A stretch of DNA of 64,000 nucleotides from the NCBI GenBank assembly GCA_035326425.1, contig DAOLFG010000013.1, positions 1 through 64,000 of the forward strand. Direction: 5' to 3'. A program made the translations under genes and the position numbers. Shown one piece after another: positions 7,993 to 15,611 of this stretch. Under the pieces are notes generated by a model. The model was given only the letters and a program-made list of their open reading frames with translations, was not told the DNA's origin and made no database searches. The stretch's first letter is position 1. Every line of letters begins with the position of its first letter. The DNA comes from CALKJU01 sp035326425 (GTDB lineage: Bacteria; Pseudomonadota; Alphaproteobacteria; Geminicoccales; Geminicoccaceae).

Positions 7993-9564
7993 TCACCTCG
8001 CCGCTGCCGCCGCGGCGCGGGCGCCGATCTGCGAGGCGTGGTTCATGACGTGGAAGGTGTAGTTCTCCTCCACCGTGCCCTGGAACAGGTGGGCCCACGG
8101 GCCGACGGCGTAGATGCCGAGATCCTCGCCGCCATGGGTCTCGCTGGCGAGCGGCACCAGCGCCTGCTGGATGAAGTCGGGATCGAGCGCCTCCTCCATG
8201 GTGAGGTCGGCGCGCGGCTTGCCGTCCTTCGAGCCGCCGGGGCCGTTGGCGAAGCCGATCGTGGTGTAGGGCTTGTCGTCCAGCGCCTTGGCGATCTCGC
8301 CGTCGACGCCGACCGAGAGGCCCAGGATCGGATTGCCGCGCTTGGCGTAGCCGGCGATCGTCAGCGTGTGGCTGTGGTCGCCCGTGACCACGATCAGCGT
8401 CTCGTCGAGGTCGACCTTGGCGACGATCGCCGCGACCGCCTCGTGCAGGGCGGCGGCGTCGCTGAGCGTGCGGAAGGCGTTGCCGGCATGGCTGCCGTGA
8501 TCGACGCGCCCACCCTCGACCAGCAGGACGTAGCCCTCGGGATTGCGGCTCAGCATGTCGATGGCCTTGGTCGCCATCTCGGCGAGCGAAGGCTCGCCGC
8601 CCTTGTCCTTCGGACGGTCGTGATCGTACTCCATGTGCGACATCTCGAAGAGGCCGAGCAGGTGCCCGGTCCTCGCCGGATCGATGGCGTCGAACTGCGC
8701 CTTGTTCCAGACGAAGGCACCGCCCTCGCCATAACGCTGCAGCCAGGCCTGAGTGAGATCCTTGCCGTCCTTGCGTCGGCCCTTCTTGCCCTCGTCCTCC
8801 GGGTCGTCGACGGTGTCGGGCAGGAAGTAGGCGCGGCCGCCGCCCATGGCGACCTCCATGCCGTCGCCGTAGTCCAGCTCGACGAGCTGGCGGGCGATGT
8901 CGGTGCAGCCTTCGGCCAGCGCCTCGGGCGTCATGTCGGCATCTGATTCCCAGTCGCGATTGGCGATGTGCGAGTAGGTGGCGCCGGGGGTGGCATGGGT
9001 GAGGCGGGCGGTGGTGACAGCACCCGTCGACATGCCGATGCTCTCGGCCAGCTGCCAGAGCGTGGTGACCCGGTTGTTCTTCTGGTCCTCGCAGGAGTTC
9101 AGGCGCGAGGTGTGGTCGATGCCCATCACGTCGTTGATGGTCTTCACGCCGGCGGTCATCGCCACGGCGCTGGGTGCGGAATCGGTGATCTGGGCGTCGG
9201 AGGAGTAGGTCTTCGAGGCGGCCATGTGGGGAAAGGCTTCCCAGGACAGCACGTTGGACTCGCCGTCGACGCCGCGGCGCTGGCCCTCGAAGATGCGGGC
9301 GGCGGTCACGGTCGAGAAGCCCATGCCGTCGCCGACGACCAGGATGACGTTCTTGGCCCGGTTGGTGTTGGGCTCCTGGGCCATGATGCGCTGCATCTGC
9401 CCCTGGGCCTGCCTGAAGTAGGGATCCTCGAGCTGAGCGATCGTGGCGCCCTTGGCGGTGCTGGCGGTCGAGCCCGTGCCGCTGCCGTCGCCGCCGGTCG
9501 AGCAGGCGCCCAGAGCCACGGAGGCGAGGCCGGTGAGTAGCAACGACCTGATGTTGCGGTGCAT
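7993..9564 (-). CDS. phoA: alkaline phosphatase, lipoprotein form (PhoA family)
   Basis: Secreted phosphomonoesterase of the alkaline phosphatase family, 523 aa. The N-terminus is a lipoprotein signal with lipobox LGAC (Cys21), so it should be membrane-anchored in the periplasm or at the surface. The active-site serine is S129 in TDSAPSAV. Metal ligands are visible in VVGDGMG (D79), EGGRVDHGSHAGN, TGDHSHT and the C-terminal TETHGGEDLGIYAVGP. The translated frame opens at a TTG at 9567, but the ATG at 9564 is the natural start. It stands alone between convergent and co-directional neighbours. A weak Pho-box-like element lies about 90 bases upstream. It probably releases phosphate from organic esters during phosphate limitation. 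Confidence 0.93.
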   Translation of the reverse strand: MHRNIRSLLLTGLASVALGACSTGGDGSGTGSTASTAKGATIAQLEDPYFRQAQGQMQRIMAQEPNTNRAKNVILVVGDGMGFSTVTAARIFEGQRRGVDGESNVLSWEAFPHMAASKTYSSDAQITDSAPSAVAMTAGVKTINDVMGIDHTSRLNSCEDQKNNRVTTLWQLAESIGMSTGAVTTARLTHATPGATYSHIANRDWESDADMTPEALAEGCTDIARQLVELDYGDGMEVAMGGGRAYFLPDTVDDPEDEGKKGRRKDGKDLTQAWLQRYGEGGAFVWNKAQFDAIDPARTGHLLGLFEMSHMEYDHDRPKDKGGEPSLAEMATKAIDMLSRNPEGYVLLVEGGRVDHGSHAGNAFRTLSDAAALHEAVAAIVAKVDLDETLIVVTGDHSHTLTIAGYAKRGNPILGLSVGVDGEIAKALDDKPYTTIGFANGPGGSKDGKPRADLTMEEALDPDFIQQALVPLASETHGGEDLGIYAVGPWAHLFQGTVEENYTFHVMNHASQIGARAAAAAAR

Positions 9565-9650
9565 CAACTAGTCCCCCCTTGATTGTCGTCGCCTCGGCGC
9601 CGGGCGCGCCTAGGCTGGCATCCAGTGGGCAGGACCAACCATGAATTGTA

Positions 9651-9668
9651 CAGTCACGAGAATGTCAT
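9651..9668 (+). promoter_or_regulatory. weak Pho-box-like repeat upstream of phoA
   Basis: CAGTCAC, a GAGA spacer, then ATGTCAT reproduces the 11-bp period of a Pho box (CTGTCAT-4-CTGTCAT) with 5/7 and 6/7 matches. It lies about 90-105 bases before the phoA start, but reads on the opposite strand, which weakens the case. Confidence 0.25.
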
Positions 9669-9695
9669 CAACCACCGATATACTGCTTCGGCGGC

Positions 9696-10439
9696 TCAGC
9701 CGGTGGTCGCGGGGTCCAGCGGGCGCCATTCGGCGCCGCGCAGCGCCTCGAGCGGCATGAAGCGGGCCTTGTAGGCCATCTTGCGGCAGTCGCGGATCCA
9801 GTAGCCGAGATAGACATAAGGCAGGCCCAGCTCGGCGGCGCGGGCGATGTGCCACAGGATGATGAAGGTGCCGAGCGAGCGTCGCTCCAGCTCGGGCTCG
9901 AAGAACTTGTAGACGCCGCTGAGGCCGGTGGCGATGCGGTCGGTGAGGCTGACGCCGACCAGCCGGCCGGCGGCGTCGCGGAACTCGACGAGCATGGTGC
10001 CGTGCACGCCGGATTCCACCATGTCGTCATAGGCCTCGCGATCCATGGTCACCATGCCGCCGTCGTCGTGGCGGGCGGCGAGATAGCGCCTGAACAGCTC
10101 GAACTGCTCGCCGGTGGCGCGGGCGGGCCCCTCGACGGCCACGATGTCGGCGTTGCGCTTGAGCAGCTTGCGCTCGCCGCGGCCGGGCTCGAACCCGGAG
10201 ACGACGATGCGCACCGGCACGCAGGCCGAGCAGCCGGGACAGGCCGGCTTGTAGAGCGCCTGCTGGCTGCGGCGGAAGCCGGCCTCGCTCAGCAGGTCGA
10301 CCAGTGCCGGCGGGTCGCCCTGCTCGACCAGCGCCACCAGCCGCCGCTCCTGGCGCTCCGGCAGGTAGGGACAGGGCGACAGCTCGGTGCTGTAGAAATG
10401 CTTGCCCCAGCTCGGCTGGGTGGGCTGCGCATCGGCCAT
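9696..10439 (-). CDS. bpt: aspartate/glutamate leucyltransferase (Bpt-type aminoacyl-tRNA-protein transferase)
   Basis: Cytoplasmic enzyme of the Ate/Bpt family, which transfers an amino acid (leucine in bacterial Bpt) from tRNA to the N-terminus of proteins starting with Asp or Glu, marking them for ClpS/ClpAP degradation. Family hallmarks are the N-terminal SPCPYLPERQERRL, the cysteine-rich YKPACPGCSACVPVRI and the later YLGYWIRDCRKMAYKARF. The ATG at 10439 gives 247 aa, the usual size; an ATG at 10514 adds 25 residues unlike the family. No co-transcribed partner is evident; the upstream gene is divergent. Confidence 0.9.
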   Translation of the reverse strand: MADAQPTQPSWGKHFYSTELSPCPYLPERQERRLVALVEQGDPPALVDLLSEAGFRRSQQALYKPACPGCSACVPVRIVVSGFEPGRGERKLLKRNADIVAVEGPARATGEQFELFRRYLAARHDDGGMVTMDREAYDDMVESGVHGTMLVEFRDAAGRLVGVSLTDRIATGLSGVYKFFEPELERRSLGTFIILWHIARAAELGLPYVYLGYWIRDCRKMAYKARFMPLEALRGAEWRPLDPATTG

Positions 10440-10567
10440 GCCGCGGCTGATCCGTCGAGGTTCGCGATCCTTTTCGACGAAAGGCCGGGACGGCGCAACC
10501 GAAGGGTTTGACATGCGATGTTGAGTTGATTATCCTAGGTTGAAAGAGCTAGGATCGAGCGGAAACC

Positions 10568-10927
10568 ATGACGCCCAACATGTTCCGGTTCATCGACGCG
10601 TTCGTCCGCCGGCTGCGCAGCTGGCCCAGGCGCCTGGTGCTGCGCGAGACGGGCGAGCCCGTCGTGCTCATCGAGCTGCACGACAGCGCCGGCCGGCGTC
10701 GCTGCCTCGTCGAGCTGCGTGGCGGCCGGCGGGTGATGGTGACCGAAGCCGAGCTGGATTCCGAGCTCGCCATGCGAGGTGTCGCCGTGGCGGTCTGCGT
10801 CGGCCTGGCGCTGGCCGGCGTGCTGGTCGGCGGCTCGCTCGGCCTGGGGCAGGACGAAGGCCCGATGGCCGACCTTGCCGCCTGTGCCCAGGCGGTCCGC
10901 CAGGCGGGCGACCTCTACCTGCGGTGA
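10568..10927 (+). CDS. hypothetical single-pass membrane protein
   Basis: A 119-aa protein I do not recognise. Residues 1-68 are basic and could form a small soluble domain (RRLVLRETGEPVVLIELHDS). A hydrophobic helix follows at about 70-93 (GVAVAVCVGLALAGVLVGGSLGL), with a short tail containing one Cys. The helix suggests an inner-membrane protein with a cytoplasmic N-terminus. The ATG at 10568 lies 53 bases from the divergent bpt-side start. It converges on another small membrane protein gene with only 7 bases between stops. Codon use matches the neighbours, so the gene is probably real; function unknown. Confidence 0.6.
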   Translation: MTPNMFRFIDAFVRRLRSWPRRLVLRETGEPVVLIELHDSAGRRRCLVELRGGRRVMVTEAELDSELAMRGVAVAVCVGLALAGVLVGGSLGLGQDEGPMADLAACAQAVRQAGDLYLR

Positions 10928-10934
10928 AGCGCCT

Positions 10935-11135
10935 TCAGGGCGCCAGCCACAGGCCGGCGAGCTGCCAGGCGGCGTAGCCGGCGAGCGCCACGCTCAGCAG
11001 CCAGCAGGCGATGGCGGCGACGCCCGGCGTCTCCGCCTCGGGCTCGCCGGGGCGCAGCCGGCGGGCGCGGCCTCCGGTCTCCTCCTCGGGCGGCGGCTGC
11101 GTGCCGATGCGGAATCGCTCGACGGGACGGACCAT
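10935..11135 (-). CDS. small hypothetical membrane protein
   Basis: A 66-aa protein with a charged, proline-rich N-terminal half (PPPEEETGGRARRLRPGEPE) and one transmembrane helix at about 40-60 (AAIACWLLSVALAGYAAWQLAGLW). A strong ribosome-binding site (GGAGG) stands 6 bases before the ATG, and an AT-rich promoter-like patch (TAAAATTTTATGC on the minus strand) lies at about 11170-11190. These make it a credible small gene although no family is recognised. It converges on the 119-aa membrane protein. Function unknown. Confidence 0.55.
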   Translation of the reverse strand: MVRPVERFRIGTQPPPEEETGGRARRLRPGEPEAETPGVAAIACWLLSVALAGYAAWQLAGLWLAP

Positions 11136-11288
11136 CTCGACCTCCGACGATCACTGGTCCGGAGGCTTTTGCATAAAATTTTAGCGAAATGTCCGGGACG
11201 GGCGGCGCGCCGTACCCGCTTGTGAGGAATGTCTTAAGGCTGACGGCGCTCCGGCGTGAAGGACGGAGCCTGCAGCGATATCCGCCAC

Positions 11289-11329
11289 GCCGGCCATGCG
11301 GCCGGCCTCCCCGGCCCGCCGGGCCGGGG
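11289..11329 (-). terminator. two tandem GC hairpins after phnX
   Basis: GCCGGCC-ATGC-GGCCGGC (11289-11306) and CCCCGGCCC-GCC-GGGCCGGGG (11309-11329) are adjacent perfect stems just beyond the phnX stop. They lack a clear U-tract, but the position fits the end of the phnWX operon. Confidence 0.45.
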
Positions 11330-11349
11330 GTCAGTGTCGTGGAGCCTGC

Positions 11350-12180
11350 TCACGGCCGCTCGCCCCGGGCGAGGCGACGGTCGAACTCGGCGAGGCAGGG
11401 CAAGAGGTCGGCGACGCTGTCGATCACCATGTGGGCGCCGGCGCGGGCGAGGCGGTCGGTGGCACGGGCGCGGGCCCTGGCCTGGGCCACCGGATCGAGC
11501 GCCTGCCACTCCTCCAGCGACAGGCCGACCTCGTTGCCGCTCACCGCCGCGCCCACCGTCCACATGCCGGCGGCGAGGCCCTCCTCGATGCCGGGGACGG
11601 TGTCGTCGACCTTCACACAGGCGGCGACGGACTCCACCGAGAGCTGGGCGGCGTTGACCAGGCACATGGCGGGCAGGGGCCGGGCGCGCGGCACGTCGCT
11701 GGCGGCGACGGTGCTGGCGAACTTCAGGCCCTGGCGCTCGGCCATGCCGAGGCAGACGTCCAGCATCTCGCGGTTGTAGCCCGAGTTGGCGGCGAGCCCG
11801 ACGCCGCGCCGGCCGAGCTCGGCGGCGAGGTCGAGCATGCCCGGCACCAGATCGGCGTAGTGAGGCAGGCTCGCCACCTGCATCGGAATGAACTCGGCAT
11901 AGAGCCGGTCGATGTCCTCTTCTGTCGGCGGATTGCCGTAGCGCTCGGTCCAGCGGGCGCGAACCGCCGGCAGCGCCATCAGCTCGGCGATGTGGGTGCG
12001 CTTCTCCGCACCCATCGGCCCGCGCGCCTCCGGGATGCCAACCTCGACGCCGTTGCGGGCGAACACCTCGACGAAGACGCCGGCCGGTGCCCGCGAGCCG
12101 AAATCCATGACCGTGCCGGCCATGTCGAAGATCACCGCCTGGACCGGTCCGGCGTAGCGGCGGGTGAAGGTGAAGGCCAT
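11350..12180 (-). CDS. phnX: phosphonoacetaldehyde hydrolase
   Basis: HAD-superfamily enzyme that splits phosphonoacetaldehyde to acetaldehyde and phosphate, the second step of 2-aminoethylphosphonate (AEP) breakdown. The nucleophile D19 lies in AVIFDMAGTVMDFG, and the Schiff-base lysine K60 lies in GPMGAEKRTHIAEL. Their spacing of 41 residues equals that of the characterised Bacillus enzyme (D12/K53). The 276-aa length is typical. It follows phnW by 15 bases on the same strand, so the two form an operon that completes AEP conversion to phosphate and acetaldehyde in the cytoplasm. Confidence 0.95.
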   Translation of the reverse strand: MAFTFTRRYAGPVQAVIFDMAGTVMDFGSRAPAGVFVEVFARNGVEVGIPEARGPMGAEKRTHIAELMALPAVRARWTERYGNPPTEEDIDRLYAEFIPMQVASLPHYADLVPGMLDLAAELGRRGVGLAANSGYNREMLDVCLGMAERQGLKFASTVAASDVPRARPLPAMCLVNAAQLSVESVAACVKVDDTVPGIEEGLAAGMWTVGAAVSGNEVGLSLEEWQALDPVAQARARARATDRLARAGAHMVIDSVADLLPCLAEFDRRLARGERP

Positions 12181-12195
12181 GTCCGCTCCCCTCGA

Positions 12196-13323
12196 TCAGG
12201 CCGCCCGGGTCTCGCCGACGCCCATCTCCTCCAGCACCGCGGCGACGGCGGCGACCGCCCCCTCCATCTCGGGGGCGGCCAGATGGCCGATGCAGCCGAT
12301 GCGGAAGCTCGGCGCCACGGTGAGCTTGCCGGGATAGATGACGTAGCCGCGCCGCCGCAGCCGGTCGTAGAACGACTCGAAGGCGAAGCGCGGGTCGCGC
12401 GGCATCTTGAAGGTGACGATGATCGGCGCCTGCAGCGCGTCGGGCAGCAGCGTCTCGAAGCCCAGCCGGCGCATGCCCTCGACCAGGATGCGGCAGTTGT
12501 CGCGGTAGCGGCCGCCGCGGCCCTCGATCCCGCCCTCGGCCTCGTGCCGGCGCAGCGCCTCGTGGAACGCTGCCAGCACATGGGTCGGCGGCGTGAAGCG
12601 CCACTGGCGGGTCCTGCGCATCGCGACGTGCTGGTCGTGCAGGTCGAGCGACAGGGCCGGCGCGTTGCCGGCCGTTTCCATCAGCGCGCTCTCGCGGACG
12701 ATGGCGAAGCCCATGCCGGGCACGCCTTCGAGGCATTTGTTGGAGGAGGCGGCGACGGCGTCGAACGGGGTCTCGCGCGCGTCGAGCGGCAGGGCGCCGA
12801 AGGCGCTCATGGCGTCGATCAGCAGCCGGCGACCGTAGCGGGCGGTGATCTCGGCGATGCGCTCGATCGGATTCAGGATGCCCGAGGTGGTCTCGCAGTG
12901 GACAGCCACGACATGGGTGATCGCCGGATCGGCGGCCAGCGCCGCGTCGAGCCGGGCGGTGTCAGACGGCCTGTCCTCGGGGTCGACGATCGTCGTCACC
13001 TGCCGGCCGTGATACCCGGCCATGCGCACGATGCGCTCGCCATAGGCGCCGTTGACCAGCACCAGCGCCTTGCCGTCCCTGGGCAGCAGCGTGCCGAGCA
13101 TGGCCTCGACCACGAAGGTGCCGCTGCCCTGCAGCGGCACGGCGACATGGCTGCCCTGGCCGTTGGCCAGCGCCACCAGCCGGTCGAGCACGGCGGCGTT
13201 GAGCGCGATGAAGGCCTCGTCGCGCGAGCCCCAGTCGCGCAGCATCGCCTCGCGCACGCTCCTGGCCGTGGTCAGCGGCCCGGGGGTCAGCAGCAGGGGC
13301 TCGCTCGGCGCATCCTTGGTCAT
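12196..13323 (-). CDS. phnW: 2-aminoethylphosphonate-pyruvate transaminase
   Basis: PLP enzyme that moves the amino group of AEP to pyruvate, giving phosphonoacetaldehyde and L-alanine. The family N-terminus LLTPGPLTTARSVREAMLRDWGSRD is clear, and the PLP lysine is K196 in AASSNKCLEGVPGMGFAI. The ATG at 13323 gives 375 aa, the usual length; the frame stays open upstream but codes for unrelated residues. It is the first gene of the phnW-phnX operon. No phosphonate regulator is adjacent. A fitting AEP-type ABC importer is encoded at 50.9-54.7 kb in the window. Confidence 0.95.
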   Translation of the reverse strand: MTKDAPSEPLLLTPGPLTTARSVREAMLRDWGSRDEAFIALNAAVLDRLVALANGQGSHVAVPLQGSGTFVVEAMLGTLLPRDGKALVLVNGAYGERIVRMAGYHGRQVTTIVDPEDRPSDTARLDAALAADPAITHVVAVHCETTSGILNPIERIAEITARYGRRLLIDAMSAFGALPLDARETPFDAVAASSNKCLEGVPGMGFAIVRESALMETAGNAPALSLDLHDQHVAMRRTRQWRFTPPTHVLAAFHEALRRHEAEGGIEGRGGRYRDNCRILVEGMRRLGFETLLPDALQAPIIVTFKMPRDPRFAFESFYDRLRRRGYVIYPGKLTVAPSFRIGCIGHLAAPEMEGAVAAVAAVLEEMGVGETRAA

Positions 13324-13420
13324 CGCGCTCGGTCCTCGGGAGAATGCCCGGCGCCGATGTGGCGGCCCGGCCGGCGAAAAGTCAAAGGCCCTGACGGCGG
13401 AACGCCGCCGGCCGCCGATG

Positions 13421-14806
13421 TCAGGCGGATGGCGGTGGCGCGTGGAAGGCCATCGTGACCTTGAGGCCGGGAGCATTGTCGTCGAGATGCAGATGGGCGT
13501 CGTGCAGCTTGGCGACGGCGCTGACCAGGCTGAGGCCGAGGCCGTTGCCCGGTGTCGTCCGCTCGGCGTCGAGCCGGACGAAACGCTCCAGTGCCTGCTC
13601 GCGCAACTCCTGCGGAATGCCGGGGCCGGAATCGGCGACCTCGACCACCGATTCGGCGCCGTTGCGGGTGCAGACGACCACCCGGCTGTGGTCGGGCGAA
13701 TATTTGATGGCGTTGTCGACGACGTTGGCCACGGCCTGGGCGATGAGCTGGCGGTTGCCGACGGTGGTCACCGGCTCCGGCGCCTCCAGCCGCAGCTCGA
13801 TCGCCTTCTCCTCGGCCAGCGGCTCGTACAGCTCGACGACGTCGGCGGCGAGGCCGGACAGGTCCACGGCCTCCCACTCGCTCTGCGGCGTGCCGGCCTC
13901 GATGCGGGCGATGCTGAGCAGGGCGTTGAAGGTCGCGATCAGGCCGTCGGCGTCGCGCAGGGTCTGCTCCAGCACCTCGCGGTTCTCGGCGGCGTCCAAG
14001 GGCGCCATCAGGGCGACCTCGAGGCGCGAGCGGATGCGGTTGAGCGGCGTGCGCAGGTCGTGGGCGACGTTGTCGGTGACCTGGCGCATGCCCTTCAGCA
14101 GGCGCTCGATGCGCTCCAGCATGGCGTTGAGGTTGCCGGCCAGCCCGTCGAACTCGTCGCCGCTGCCCTCGATCTCGATGCGCTGGCCGAGATCGCCCGC
14201 CATGATCTGCTGGGTGGTGCGGTTGACCGCCTCGATGCGCCCGAGCATCCAGCGGCTCATCAGCACGCCGCCGCCGATGCCCAGCACGACCATCAGCACG
14301 CCCCCCAGGGCTATGGCGGTGAGCAGCCGCGCCTGGATGTGCAGCTTGTCGGTGATGTCGCGGCCGAGGATCAGGGCACCGCCGCGCAGCAGGTTGCGGC
14401 GGACCAGAAGGAAGGGCCGCTCGGTCTTCTTGCCGTCCTCGGTCCATTCCGGGAGGGTGGTGCGGAGCGGCTGGTCGCCCTGCGGCAGGTCGTGGGTGAA
14501 GCCGACGAAGGTGCCCGCCACCTCCCGGCCGTCGGCGTCGAGCAGCAGGTAGAAGCTGTCGAGCATCGGCTCCTGGGCCGACCGGGCGGCGACCGACCGG
14601 GCGAGGCCCATGAAGCCGCGCGCCTGGTACTGCTCGAGCAACCCGGCCAGCTCGACCTCGATGGTCTCGACCGTCTGCCTCTCCATGAAGCGGATGCTGG
14701 AGCCGTAGACGAAGGCCAGCAGCGACAGCGCGGAGAGGACGAACAGACCCAGATAGAGGAGGGTGAGCCGGAAGCTCGAGGACCTAAGCAGCCTTGTCGA
14801 TGGCAC
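13421..14806 (-). CDS. sensor histidine kinase
   Basis: Inner-membrane two-component sensor, 461 aa. Helix 1 is at about 13-36 and helix 2 at about 161-186, enclosing a periplasmic sensor of about 120 residues. A HAMP linker follows, then the dimerisation/phosphoacceptor domain with H249 (NVAHDLRTPLNRIRS) and the ATPase domain with the N box (NVVDNAIKYSP), DSGPGIP and GNGLGLSLV. The start is a GTG at 14806, overlapping the response regulator stop by 23 nt. It is the cognate kinase of that regulator. Being downstream of degP suggests a role in envelope stress sensing; the signal is unknown. Confidence 0.94.
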   Translation of the reverse strand: MPSTRLLRSSSFRLTLLYLGLFVLSALSLLAFVYGSSIRFMERQTVETIEVELAGLLEQYQARGFMGLARSVAARSAQEPMLDSFYLLLDADGREVAGTFVGFTHDLPQGDQPLRTTLPEWTEDGKKTERPFLLVRRNLLRGGALILGRDITDKLHIQARLLTAIALGGVLMVVLGIGGGVLMSRWMLGRIEAVNRTTQQIMAGDLGQRIEIEGSGDEFDGLAGNLNAMLERIERLLKGMRQVTDNVAHDLRTPLNRIRSRLEVALMAPLDAAENREVLEQTLRDADGLIATFNALLSIARIEAGTPQSEWEAVDLSGLAADVVELYEPLAEEKAIELRLEAPEPVTTVGNRQLIAQAVANVVDNAIKYSPDHSRVVVCTRNGAESVVEVADSGPGIPQELREQALERFVRLDAERTTPGNGLGLSLVSAVAKLHDAHLHLDDNAPGLKVTMAFHAPPPSA

Positions 14807-15479
14807 GTAGGCTATATCCGGCGCCGCGCACCGTGTGGATCAGCGGGCGGTCGAAGCCCTTGTCGATCTTCTGCCGCAGCCGGCTGATGTGGACGTCGAT
14901 GACGTTGGTCTGCGGGTCGAAGCGGTAGTCCCAGACCTTCTCCAGCAGCATGGTGCGGGTCATCACCTGGCCGGCGTGGCGCAGCAGCACCTCCAGCAGG
15001 CGGAACTCGCGCGGCTGCAGGTCGATCTCGCGGCCATCGCGCTCGACGCGCCGGGCCAGGAGATCCATCGAGAGGTCGTCGTAGCGCAGGACGGTCTCGG
15101 GGCCCTCGGCACCACCGGGGCCGGCACGGCGCGCCAGCGCCTCAAGCCGCGCCATCAGCTCGGAGAAGGCGAAGGGCTTGACCAGGTAGTCGTCGCCGCC
15201 GGCCTTGAGGCCGCGGACGCGGTCGTCGACCTCCCCCAGGGCGCTCAGGAACAGCACGGGCGTGCGGTTGCCGGTGGCGCGCAGCGTCTTGACGACGCCC
15301 AGCCCGTCGAGCTCGGGCAGCATGCGGTCGACGATCAGCGCGTCGTAGCCGCCGCCCGCCGCCAGCAGCAGGCCTTCCTTTCCGGAGTGGGCGATGTCGA
15401 TCGCGTGACCGCTCTCGCGCAGGCCCTTGGCGACGTAGCTCGCGGCCGTGCGGTCGTCCTCGATCAGCAATAGCCTCAT
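14784..15479 (-). CDS. OmpR-family response regulator
   Basis: DNA-binding response regulator, 231 aa. The receiver domain shows the acidic pair E8/D9 (LLLIEDDRT), the phosphoacceptor D51 (ALIVDRMLPELDG) and the switch lysine in DDYLVKPFAFSEL. The winged-helix output domain follows (LQPREFRLLEVLLRH, VWDYRFDPQTNVIDVHISRLRQKI). The ATG at 15479 is the family start; a longer frame to 15593 adds residues unlike the receiver fold. It precedes and overlaps its kinase gene. DegP lies upstream on the same strand, separated by a strong hairpin, so it may be regulated by this pair rather than co-transcribed. Confidence 0.94.
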   Translation of the reverse strand: MRLLLIEDDRTAASYVAKGLRESGHAIDIAHSGKEGLLLAAGGGYDALIVDRMLPELDGLGVVKTLRATGNRTPVLFLSALGEVDDRVRGLKAGGDDYLVKPFAFSELMARLEALARRAGPGGAEGPETVLRYDDLSMDLLARRVERDGREIDLQPREFRLLEVLLRHAGQVMTRTMLLEKVWDYRFDPQTNVIDVHISRLRQKIDKGFDRPLIHTVRGAGYSLRAIDKAA

Positions 15480-15570
15480 GCCGTCACTGTAGTCCTGCAT
15501 TGGTATTCCCGCCATGTCGATCCGTTGCTGCACGGCAAGCCTCCCGCGCGCAGAGCCGGCGAAAAGTGGT

Positions 15571-15606
15571 CCGGAAGGCGGCGGGAGGGACACCGCCGCC
15601 TTCCGG
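15571..15606 (-). terminator. terminator after degP
   Basis: CCGGAAGGCGGCGG pairs with CCGCCGCCTTCCGG in a perfect 14-bp stem with an 8-nt loop, just beyond the degP stop. On the minus strand, it is followed by ACCACTTTTC. This is a good factor-independent terminator candidate separating degP from the response regulator. Confidence 0.65.
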
Positions 15607-15611
15607 TGACG

